Below, piece by piece: positions 10,081 to 19,164 of a DNA stretch of 29,935 bases. The stretch's first letter is position 1, and every line of letters begins with the position of its first letter. Origin of the DNA: Rhizophagus sp. LPA8_4_AMF (Eukaryota > Glomeromycota > Glomeromycetes > Glomerales > Glomeraceae); contig JADRCO010000604.1 of assembly GCA_021464525.1 (NCBI GenBank), positions 1-29,935 on the forward strand, written 5' to 3'. The position numbers and the translations under genes were made by a program. A model generated the notes under the pieces. It was not told the DNA's origin. It searched no databases and saw only the letters and a list, made by a program, of their open reading frames with translations.

Positions 10081-10560
10081 TGAAACTCCTGAAATTCATA
10101 ATATTTTCTATTGAAAATCAGTATATAAATAAATCGTCCATCAGATAAAATACTGCAAAAACTGGATGCAGTGCCTGCTGTTGAACAAGAATGTAGATAT
10201 AATCCAACAGCTGGCCTTTATCTTCGTCAGATAAACTGGATATACTTTTTTTTTTTACTTCTAAAATCGTACAAACATAAAATGGGGCAAAACCCCTTCT
10301 ACAACATCATCATCATTAAAAACACTAATATCTGGCATATATCCCCAAGATAAGCATTTTTATGAATGTTCACTGCAGTTACACTCTTCCATGCTGAACT
10401 TGAAACTTTCATCAGCCTGTTAAACTATACTTGAACTACATCTTCAACTGATTTGCTATCTGGTCTCTGATTTTTAATTAGGTAATTTCAAACAGGTTTG
10501 GAAATTTCTGATACTTTATGGGCAGGATATAGAAGATTTTCTATTATAGCTTATTTAAAG
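10080..10560 (-). pseudogene. Decayed remnant of a REase/Crinkler-like family gene (minus strand)
   Basis: Read on the minus strand, about 10131-10245 gives SLSDEDKGQLLDYIYILVQQ followed by QALHPVFAVFY. This resembles a DEDKGxLLDYxxxLVxxQ block that I recall from large Rhizophagus protein families carrying nuclease-like domains; the recollection is not checked. Weaker coding-like sequence continues upstream to about 10560. It looks old, with several breaks, and is treated as a fossil. It is on the opposite strand to the remnant at 6480-8085, so the two are separate decay events or a rearranged locus. Confidence 0.35.
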
Positions 10561-10851
10561 TTTATACTCTTACAAACTTCAGACCGTGTTATGGAATCTA
10601 TAAATAAGGAAAATGGTAAATGAGAGCAATGACCAACTCCACATAGATATCTCCAAAATACAATCTAAAACCTGATTCAAAATCTGATTTAATAAAATTA
10701 TAATAAAAAATATTAAAATTCCAATATAAAAGCCAGAATGGCTAGATATAGATACATAGAAACATTAACTTTTTTGTTGTTTAGTACGGATCTCTCTTCT
10801 AGGATCCATAGATCTTTATAAAAAAAGTTGCATTTATGATCCACATCTAAT

Positions 10852-11010
10852 TTGGCTACTTAGCAGAGATACAGGGCCTCACCTCCCACCAGGACGAACC
10901 CAATAAAGAGTGAAGAGCCTGGTAAAAAGTTACCTTGGCTTCTTACAGAGGATACAGAGCCCACCCTTGTCAGGATGAACCCTCCAAGGGGTGTAAGAAA
11001 CCACCACACG
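10852..11010 (+). repeat. GC-richer tandem repeat, two diverged units of about 80 bp
   Basis: Unit A is 10852-10934 and unit B is 10935-about 11010. Both begin TTGGCT-CTTA, continue GAGATACAG/GAGGATACAG, GCC..ACC, CAGGACGAACCC/CAGGATGAACCC, and end in an AGTGAAGA/GTGTAAGA block. The segment is much richer in G+C than its surroundings. It has no coding frame and no Pol III box B that I can see. It may be a fragment of a repeat family or SINE; the class is unknown. Confidence 0.55.
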
Positions 11011-11029
11011 GACCATATTTCTATAGAAA

Positions 11030-11227
11030 TTAACTAACCTTCTTTGTACTTTGAAGTTTTTTAATTTTAATATAAATTTCTCCTAAAGCACTATAGAAGG
11101 CGTGGTACATCTCTTCGTCACATTCAAAGGTAATGCAAGAAAAGAAATTTTCTAATGACCAAAACTCACAAAGGAAAAGGTTATAGCATTTTGTCGCAGA
11201 AGTAGATATATTGGAACGCTTTAACAA
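11030..11227 (-). pseudogene. Possible small coding remnant, unrecognised
   Basis: The minus strand has a 65-codon open frame containing SNISTSATKCYNLFLCEFWS and a following FECDEEMYHAFYSALGEIYI stretch. The amino-acid mix is more protein-like than most random frames here. No domain is recognised, no splice-linked neighbour was found, and it sits among decayed remnants, so this may equally be chance. Confidence 0.2.
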
Positions 11228-11715
11228 GGTTTGAAGAGAAAAAGAAGTATTTATATCTAATCATCATAATAAACTTAATATTGAGATCACTGATTGATAC
11301 CTACAGAAATAATCTACTAATGAAGGTTTTATTGTAAAACAAACTTACTATAATCAGATGTAAATACTATAGAATCTGAATTTTAAATCAATAAACAAAT
11401 ATCTTATTATAAAGTTAGGTGAAATTTGAAGAGGTTTAAAAAATTTTTCACTACTAATTTTTCATGACACTTTTGAAAATCTATTACAGACTTACAGTAT
11501 ATATATATAGATAATATAAATATAAATATTGAAAATATTAAACAGAATTAAATTGAAAAGGTACAGGCACATATCCCATTGGTATACTCTGTACGGGGTT
11601 GATATGAAAAACATTCGCAGATGGGAATTCAATATGCTAACGAGCACAATGGTAGTGCGTGTATAACTAGTGCCAAACAGCTATTACTGTAATAGAGCAT
11701 ATAACTACCGGTACA
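11228..11715. other. Intergenic stretch before the MITE
   Basis: AT-rich to about 11570. From 11580 to 11715 it is more mixed in composition, with a TAACGAGC block (11638-11645) and CGTGTATAACTAG (11658-11670) that also occur, differently spaced, at 6583 and 6673. No gene is seen. Confidence 0.35.
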
Positions 11716-11938
11716 AGGACCCAGAAATATATATAAAAGGGTCAGGTTTGAGTTTGCGTATAATTGATCAAAAAAATCGTGTAGATTTTTCCTTTTGTGA
11801 TAATTCCTATTGAAATATTATTACCTTTTTTTAGATACTGGCTGAGGTTATCATAATTCCGGCCCTGAAAAATGCGTACAGCTAATAGTAAAAATTTTTT
11901 TGCCGCACCTTACCCCTGTATGTATATTTCTGGGTCCT
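11716..11938. mobile_element. MITE, hAT-like by target duplication, 223 bp
   Basis: The element begins AGGACCCAGAAATATATATA and ends TATGTATATTTCTGGGTCCT, a 20-bp terminal inverted repeat with one mismatch. It is flanked by a perfect 8-bp direct repeat, CCGGTACA (11708-11715 and 11939-11946), the expected target-site duplication. Eight-base duplications are typical of hAT elements and also of P and some Merlin elements. It has no coding capacity, so it is non-autonomous. The intact duplication and near-perfect termini suggest a fairly young insertion. Confidence 0.85.
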
Positions 11939-12130
11939 CCGGTACATTATTCTGGTAGTATTTGAGCGTGAATCGTGGAGATTCTTTTTTTTATATATAA
12001 TTTCTATTGTACTTGAGACTTAACGATGTAAAAAAATGATTTAGTTGGAATGAAGATTTATTTAACGTTAACAACAATTAGAAATTAGATATTTTATAGA
12101 AAAGAATTAAAACTCACGCGCTTCTTTTAC
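11939..12130. other. Flank of the MITE, no gene seen
   Basis: It starts with the right-hand copy of the 8-bp duplication and continues as AT-rich DNA without an open frame of interest. Confidence 0.35.
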
Positions 12131-14110
12131 CAATTTGGTATCTTCTGCATCCCTAATATTATCACCCGAAATTGATACGGTGGTAAATCTCTTCAAGGGT
12201 ATGCATCATAACTGTCATTTGCCCTCTTTTAGATCAGAAGAATATCAGTATCATGAAAATAGTAAAGTAGTACAACATACTAGTAAAAGAGCAGATTCTG
12301 ATATTGAAATTGTGTTTGAAAAATTTTTTGAGGATTTGTTTGAGACATTTTTAATAGAGATTTTATTGCAAAACTACTTTTAACGTTTAATTTATCTGTA
12401 AAAATATTTGAAAACCACTCAGCGTACTGTCATTTACCCTCTTTTAGAACATGGATTTCATCTTTCTACTGTAAAAGAATATCACATTGAATTTAAGTCT
12501 CGGTATCCCGAAAATAACTCGGTAATTTCGTCACCTTATATTATTTAGAATATTACGAAAAGCTAGAAATATATTATAATCTAAATAAGGAACGAAAAAA
12601 TGATCAAACAATCAAGAACCAAGCAATGCCGATGATCGTAAGATCATCAAAGCGAGATCTGATAGCAGCGTAGATTCTGTTGATTATGGGAAAATTGATG
12701 CTATGTGACATTTTTTTACTGATGGTATTATCAACGTTTAGTCCGAAACAAATGATTATTCAGCATCTAGTGAAAATAATACCAAGACGACCGAAGTGAA
12801 GTGATAGATTTTGGTTGAGAAATTTTTTAAGGGACATTTTTTGTTAGGGATTTTGTTTGAGAAACTCTTAAAGATTTGTTTGTGACATTTTTTGATGGAG
12901 ATTTTGTTGCACAACTATTTTTTTAATGTATAAATTATCTGTAAATACACATCTTGCTGTCATTTGACCTCTTTTTGATCATGAACTTCATCTAACTGCT
13001 TACTGTAAAAGAATATTACTGATAAAAAAAAAACTTTTGATAACGAGCAAGCAGCCCTATTACGCAGTCACAATTGCACTATTAGTTACACTCTACCTCA
13101 GTTGCCATGGTTGTACCTAATATTGAAAATAAAGATGCTGTGCTCTTTTCAACTGTCATTGTTGTAATAATAGCTTGTGATATTGTTACTCCCGCTCAAT
13201 TAAAAACCCGTCTCAAAAAAACTCCCACACCCGCTCAATCTCAATCAAAAGACCCGTCGTAAACAACCCATAATCTCAATCAAGAATGCCCATTCAGTAT
13301 TATCATCTCAGATAACTGAAGTTGTTTCCAATCAAAGATATTAGCATAAAACTTGGAAATGTAACCCTTGAAATAAACTCGCTAATATCCGGCCCTACAA
13401 GATGAAAGAACTGGAAAAATAAAGTTTTCGGTTGACCCATAAATTAACCCATCAAAAAAATAAGAAGCATCAGTATCATGTGGTTTAAATATTAGTAAAA
13501 ATTATCACGTGAATCGCAAAAGTTCAAAAAAATTGAATATTAGAAAATCTATAAATGAATTCAATTATATCGTAGCAAAATTGCATAAGACTCGCCGGGA
13601 TTCTAAGGAAGATATTTTACATAGATTAAGATGTTATTCTAATTTGTGGCCAAGAGTAGAATGCAAATAAACCGCAGCAAGAGAAGTTTTGAAAGTTTTG
13701 CTTACCGAATGTGTTGAAAATGAGTACTATTGCCAATCCTACAAAACTCCCTTATTTTTTAGATAGACATGATGGACATTAATGATGAGTCAGTATCTCA
13801 TTCGATGCACATGCAACAGTCAACCGCACATGTTGCATATGATGAACAATGAAGATCTGCACATATAATTTCATTATGATCTGCAAGGCTTATTATTGAA
13901 ACATACAGAGATCGAGATCGGGTCGATTATTATCAAGGAGTGAAATATAATCGCAGGTTGTATTATATTGCAAGGGAAAATAACTGGGAAGGTCCACATT
14001 GTACTGTAGAAATTTATAGAAAAACATATACGGGAACAAGGGAAAGAGCATGGTATAACTCAAAACGAAATGCAACAAAAAAGAAGCCCACATCTCTTTG
14101 ATGAAACAAT
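12130..14110 (+). pseudogene. Decayed coding region(s) with internal duplication, unrecognised
   Basis: Plus-strand frames with protein-like composition occur in pieces separated by stops. They include SDIEIVFEKFFEDLFETFL (within 12135-12383), LKTRLKKTPTPAQSQSKDPS (about 13200-13258), SKNYHVNRKSSKKLNIRKSI and HKTRRDSKEDILHRLRCYSN with LWPRVECK (about 13490-13668), and DRVDYYQGVKYNRRLYYIAR with ENNWEGPHCTVEIYRKTYTG (about 13916-14037). A block containing CTGTCATTT-CCTCTTTT recurs three times in the first kilobase (separate entry). No domain is recognised. Several stops and frame changes lie in each stretch, so this is probably one or two old host genes, or transposon-derived sequence, past function. 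Confidence 0.35.
12205..13020 (+). repeat. Diverged repeat block in three copies
   Basis: The motif CTGTCATTTGCCCTCTTTTA at 12210 recurs with changes near 12428 and 12957. It is followed each time by a GAATAT(C/T)A stretch and, in the second and third, by TACTGTAAAAGAATAT. The preceding sequence is also repeated: GAGATTTT(A/G)TTGCA(A/C)AACTA then AATTTATCTGTAAA or AAATTATCTGTAAA at about 12355-12400 and 12897-12943. Copies are well diverged, so the duplication is old. Confidence 0.6.
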
Positions 14111-14376
14111 TGAATATGACAAATAGCACTTATCAATTTCCTAAGGGCATGAGTGTTGACCATATCTCTACTCCAATTCAACTCTGGATGAAGAGGAAGA
14201 GGTTATTTGCTTGTGATGAAAATATTCAACTTATGTATTTATAAGAATGATGAAAATATTAAATTTATTATTATACAAAGTTATTTTAATCTCAAATCTT
14301 TAATGATTATTTTTACATGTTGTTATTGTTATTACTATTAAATAACGACTTTAAAAAAATAAAATGCGTAAAAGCC

Positions 14377-15820
14377 TCATTCATCAACTTCCATGTTATC
14401 GCCGTAATTTCTTGCGTGTTCACTAACGATGTGTTGATAAAATTCCTTTGGATACTCTATAAATTGGCAATCAAAAGAATATAATGTTAACCACAAGGTA
14501 CGATATTTTAAAAAGAAATAAATATCGAAACACCAAGCAACAATTACCTGAACCTCGAATTGTAAGAGCGTAACAAGCTAATAAAAATGGTAATGAATAT
14601 AAAAAAAATAAATATAAAAATTCACATAAATAAAAGAAATTATTTGAAGTTCGTACCATCTTCAACTTTTGCTAGATTTGTTTTTATTCCTTCCAATTTT
14701 CTTCCTAAGTGAGAATATCCTGATACTTTGAGGAGATCATAATCTTTTTTTTTTTTTTTTGATTAATTAGTTAAGATTAAACTAAAATTACTTAACGATA
14801 TCGATAAAATAAAGTTTTATTACCAGACTTTAAACTCCTTAGAAATCGACAAACTTGTAAAGCACGATCATGATCTCCTTTACCAACACAATTAATAGCG
14901 TAACGCATTAGTTCGCCTGTTAGATCTGCTATACCTAGAACATAATCCTCAACCGTTACTTGTAGATACTAATTAAATAGAAATGTATTAAAGATATTTA
15001 AAATTTTTTAACTTATAATAGTATATAGTGAAAAAATATATGTTACCTGATTACCCGATTGATCTCTGAAATTCAATTCAACATCATTCATAGAAATCAA
15101 ACGATTATGTTCCAAATATTCTAGAAATGATATAGCTTCGATAAATTCTTGAATTGCAGGCGAAATACTTTTGTGATATCTAACCGTATTATAGTGCGAT
15201 GAAACAATTAGAATTTTGATACAAACTTAATCATGTTAACAAAAAACATATGATAACAAAAAACTTACTTATAATAATTCATTCCTTCTAATTCACATGA
15301 TGCTTTTTGAAATAATTCAAGTATTTCTTTTTTCTTCGTTTCTGCTTCTTCTAAAATCGATTTTAATGATTTTTGGTTTGATCTTAATATATTTCATAAT
15401 AAATAATTTAGAAACAAAAAAATTCAATTTAAAAAATAAAGAATTAAATAAAAATAAATATAAATTAACGTACCTATGAGCAAGAAATATTAATTTTTTA
15501 CTCAATCCTGTAATATCTCTTTTTAATTATAATAATTGAAGAAAAAAAAATCGAATCAATGTAAAATTAATTAAATTATTATTTGCAATAATTTTAAACG
15601 CATTAAAACCTTGACTGTTTGACAATTCTTTCTTTTCTATCATACTATCAAAGTTTTTCCATAGAATTAAATAAAATAATTAATAAAATGTCTATAATAT
15701 AAAACAAATAAATTAATATTTTCTACTTACATGATGATCTAATGTTACCCGTATACTAGTAAAAAGAGTTTTGATATCAACATTCTGACCCAAAGGGGAG
15801 CTTTGAATTTCGGTTTCCAT
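14377..15820 (-). CDS. TSNAX: Translin-associated factor X (TRAX), complete, nine exons
   Basis: Exons on the minus strand: 15731-15820, 15610-15644, 15474-15518, 15269-15382, 15047-15179, 14824-14968, 14657-14743, 14548-14577, 14377-14456. They join in frame to 252 residues (human TRAX is 290). Matches to TRAX run throughout: DHHYDRKERIVKQSRDIT and KKLIFLAHR (29-57), IQEFIEAISF (104-113), EDYVLGIADLTGELMRYAIN (146-165), KLEGIKTNLAKVED, then CYALTIRGSEYPKEF near the C-terminus. The acidic residues used for RNA cleavage in the translin-TRAX complex (C3PO) are kept: E106 and E109, with D154 and E158 in ADLTGE, so it is probably catalytic. C3PO processes small RNA passenger strands and tRNA fragments; TRAX needs translin as partner, which is not in this window. 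The start ATG gives a short N-terminus without the nuclear-signal region of animal TRAX. Intron 6 ends in 16 A before its final G. It diverges from the F-box gene 177 bp away. Confidence 0.93.
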
Positions 15821-15997
15821 TACTATTTAGTTTTAAAGAATGATAATCGTTCCCATTTTATGAGTGTGGTTTTTGACATGTGGCATCCAAATCAAGATTG
15901 ATTGGAAGCTTGTCACGAGAAATTTAGCCAATAAAGTATTATCACGGGTTACTTTTCTATAGACATGAATTTGATTTAATTCAATGTATTTTAAAAA
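15821..15997. promoter_or_regulatory. Divergent promoter between TRAX and the F-box gene
   Basis: Only 177 bp separate the two start codons, so both genes must share control DNA. It contains ATTGG (15901-15905) and CCAAT (15928-15932), two CCAAT boxes in opposite orientation 27 bp apart, a plausible NF-Y/HAP arrangement. No clear TATA element is seen. The functional reading is inference. Confidence 0.55.
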
Positions 15998-17719
15998 ATG
16001 ACTGCCCTTAACCGTGATTGTCTTTGGGAAATATTCACTAATCTCGAACATGATAAAAAATCTTTACATGGAGCTCTATTGGTTAATAGACTTTGGTGTG
16101 AAGTTGCGGTTCAATTTTTATGGAGAAAACCTTTTCGTTTTTTATATACTTGCTCTAAATTTTGTCAATGTTCAGAACAAAAACGTCGAATGAAAGTAAA
16201 AAAATTCCTTGCAACTCTGACTACCATTCTCGCACACAAACATACAGCAAGTTCAGTAAATATTCAGGACTTGATTATATGGACAACGGCACCTCTAACA
16301 ACTTTTGCATATACTGATTTCATTCGACATCTTGACATACATGATTTAGTTTGGACTTTACATGATGGCGTTGAATATCTTCGATCTCAACGATTTTTAA
16401 TGGATTTTCAATGTAGTTCTAAGCCTTTCTTTTCAGAAATTACTTGGTCAACATCATCAATTACTTGGGCGGAATCACTATTTCAAAAAATGGCATGTGA
16501 TCTATGCAGACTTTTAGTGTTATATTGTTCAAATCTAAGTCATTTATCAATAGATATGGTAAATACAAAATGGTCAGAAGATAATCAAAGATGTACTAGT
16601 TTGCCGAGTATTTCTTTCTGGATTACCGTAAATGAAATCCCGAATGAAATATTATTAATCCCTACTTATACCGGATCTCAAAATTGTTTATCGCAACTTG
16701 TCGAATTTACGTGGGGGGCTACTCATTGGACAAGTAATTTTCTAGATGCTTTATCAAAAATTACACATCATCTTAGAAAACTTGTGATTGATATGTCAAA
16801 TTTTGGAAGAGATGAAAGTAGAAAGGATGCAAAGAGATTATCAACATTGATAAAAGTACAAAATTGTTTACAGGAAATTAAATTTATTAAATGTAAATTT
16901 CGTATTTTACCATCAATCATGGAAGGACTTCGAACACAAGCGAAAACGTTACGTATTTTTTATTTTCAAGGAATAGTAAAGGATTGGAGTATTTTTTCGG
17001 AAGTGAAACATTTAACAAATTTAAGGGAAATAATATTTTCTCACGCTAATTTTCAATGTAACGAAGTAAACATGATAGAACAATCATATTTCCCTCATTT
17101 AACAAAATTATCTTTCAATGTTTGTTGTTTCAGAGATCAAACCATACTTCCGGAACTTGTAGTACAACATTCAGGCAAGACACTTAGAACATTTACTTTA
17201 ACAAGATATTATTATCCTGAAAAACACAACTTCATACCTCAAGTTATAACGACCGTCGCAAGTTATTGTCAAAATCTTGTTCATCTTGAGATATATGTGG
17301 ATAGAAGAGAATTTCAACAATTGATGCTTCTTTTTGCATCATGTCCTCTCCTTGAGAAAGTGAAATTGACTGGAAATCCAGATGTTGCGGATGAATTATT
17401 CTTAAGAATTGCTAATCAAGAATTATCGAATTTAAAAGAATTGTTTATTGATGCTCAATGGCGGTTTTGTGCCAAATCATTGGAGATTTTTATTATTAAA
17501 TCAAGGGCACCTCTCAAAAGCCTTGTATTTCGATATTCACCGGATTTTTCTGATGCCCATTTGGAAGTTTTATTTAGATATTTAAAAGAACACTTGCATC
17601 GTTTACATATAGGAACTGATAAAAGATTCAGTAAGGGATTTCTTGAAAAAGCAAAAGAAACCATTGTTGATTTCAGATATAAACTTAATGGACAAGTACA
17701 TGAACCACTATGGCTATAA
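15998..17719 (+). CDS. F-box protein with leucine-rich C-terminal region
   Basis: A 573-residue protein from one exon. Residues about 1-46 form an F-box: LNRDCLWEIFTNLEHDKKSL then ALLVNRLWCEVAVQFLWRKP, matching the L-P/N-x-D-x-L-x-x-I-F...C-x-x-W...LW pattern. This part would bind Skp1 in an SCF ubiquitin ligase. The rest carries irregular leucine-rich segments of about 25-30 residues (for example HLRKLVIDMSNF, LQEIKFIKCKF, LREIIFSHANF, LVHLEIYVD, LKELFIDAQW, LKSLVFRYSPDFSD, LHRLHIGTD), the likely substrate-recognition solenoid. F-box/LRR proteins of this length form a very large family in Rhizophagus, so a specific target cannot be named. The ATG at 15998 fits the F-box start and is 177 bp from the divergent TRAX gene. 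No truncation is seen. Confidence 0.88.
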   Translation: MTALNRDCLWEIFTNLEHDKKSLHGALLVNRLWCEVAVQFLWRKPFRFLYTCSKFCQCSEQKRRMKVKKFLATLTTILAHKHTASSVNIQDLIIWTTAPLTTFAYTDFIRHLDIHDLVWTLHDGVEYLRSQRFLMDFQCSSKPFFSEITWSTSSITWAESLFQKMACDLCRLLVLYCSNLSHLSIDMVNTKWSEDNQRCTSLPSISFWITVNEIPNEILLIPTYTGSQNCLSQLVEFTWGATHWTSNFLDALSKITHHLRKLVIDMSNFGRDESRKDAKRLSTLIKVQNCLQEIKFIKCKFRILPSIMEGLRTQAKTLRIFYFQGIVKDWSIFSEVKHLTNLREIIFSHANFQCNEVNMIEQSYFPHLTKLSFNVCCFRDQTILPELVVQHSGKTLRTFTLTRYYYPEKHNFIPQVITTVASYCQNLVHLEIYVDRREFQQLMLLFASCPLLEKVKLTGNPDVADELFLRIANQELSNLKELFIDAQWRFCAKSLEIFIIKSRAPLKSLVFRYSPDFSDAHLEVLFRYLKEHLHRLHIGTDKRFSKGFLEKAKETIVDFRYKLNGQVHEPLWL

Positions 17720-19164
17720 TGAGACATACAATATGTTTCAAATAAATATATATATACCTATATAATAATTAATACATTTCTTTTTAATAATTAAATTGAT
17801 ATTTTGGAAGATTGAATACACATAAATTGTACTAATATATTTAAAATGGGATCTTTTTTTAAAAAAAAATTTAATAATACTTAATTTGTACATAGTAAAA
17901 AAATATAGTAATTTAAATTATTAATAAATAATTGACTATAAAAAATCCGGATCGCGGATATTACATCGTTACGGCAAGGAATTACCAATTTAATCATTTA
18001 TTAAATGTCCGAAAAAACTCCGATATTAGAAGCTAACTAAATATTGATACGGATTACCTGCATCAGATTATCCCCGTATATGGGGAGATTTGAAAAAAAA
18101 TTGATGATTTTAAAAAGAAAAGCCTTTTTTCAATGTTTCACAAATGAGATTAAACCAATATGAAGATCATAATACTTTTTTTTTTTAGAAAAAAAAGGTG
18201 GGAACGAAATGAATTAGGAGCACGTGGTGGCTTCAAACAATAACAAACAAACAAAATAAAAATAATTCCTTCGAAAATATATAAAAAATAAATTATAAAT
18301 ATACATTTTTCTCACACATAAAATTTACTTAACTTTTAAAGACTGGATAAAGTAAAAAAAATTTCTTTGTTAAGTTCAAAACGACCAAAGATCTTTTTAA
18401 TCTAAATAATTGCGTCATACCGCAGCGTTGAAGTTTTGATATTCGCCAAGTATTAAATTCTCACATTCGTACTATCCGACAATTGGTTCAACCGCTTATC
18501 AACTGGGAATAAATTGATCATTTATAAATACTTATAAATACGTGAAACAAAACGTTTCCGGAAAAAGTAAATTTTTTTTGTACAGTTTATTTTTTTAGAA
18601 TATTCTCCTCGTTGTTTGTGACCCCATTGTTATACTTTTCAGATCTTTTTAAGTGATACGACAATATATATTATGAATTTGGAAAAAAGTTGAACTTTGT
18701 TCACTTTTTCAATACTCTCTACATTATTTACTCTATAAACAATTTAATATATATTTCGACGTAAATGCAGTAAAAAAAAAAAATATGAACTAAATAAAAA
18801 AGAAAAAAAAAAAAGAATAATTATTTATAACTTTTCAAAAATTAAAATTTTGTAAATTTTTTTTTTTATTTTTAATTATTTAATTTATTTGTGGGTTTTT
18901 TTAAAAAAAAACTTTGATCAATATATATATAGAAAAATAGGCCATAAACTTTGAAAGTTTGGACATAAATATTTTGTAAGGCTTTCTCTTCAATCGTTTA
19001 AAAAGTCTCCAACCTAAGCCTTTTAAATTCTTTCTAATTTCTTTTTTCTTTTTTGAGAAAAAAAAAAAGAAATATATATATATATATATATATATATTTT
19101 GAGTGTAAGAGAACATTTGAAAAAAAATCAAACATTAAAATAAAAAATAGTAAAAAAGAAGAAA
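17720..19164. other. Intergenic region between the F-box gene and the RA-PH gene
   Basis: About 1.4 kb with no gene. AT-rich throughout except 17940-18090, which has several CCGGA/CCGCG/CCGAT-type words. Two TnAn junctions lie at 17854-17869 (T7A9) and 18896-18911 (T7A9). Immediately upstream of the ATG at 19165 are poly-A tracts and an (AT)13 microsatellite at 19072-19097. It presumably holds the promoter of the RA-PH gene. Confidence 0.5.
19072..19097. repeat. (AT)13 microsatellite
   Basis: Twenty-six bases of alternating A and T, about 68 bp before the start codon of the RA-PH gene. It is likely length-variable and lies in the promoter or 5' leader. Confidence 0.9.

Noticed and set aside
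13893-14129. Minus-strand open frame of 78 codons
   Set aside because: The plus strand of the same stretch has a more protein-like charged composition; the minus frame is Phe/Leu/Tyr-rich and probably a shadow.
15297-15505. Open frames on both strands in 15297-15505
   Set aside because: They overlap TRAX exons 3 and 4 and the intron between them; the real coding sequence there is the spliced minus-strand gene.
17455-17727. Minus-strand open frame of 90 codons opposite the F-box gene
   Set aside because: It is a shadow of the F-box coding sequence, with no independent support.
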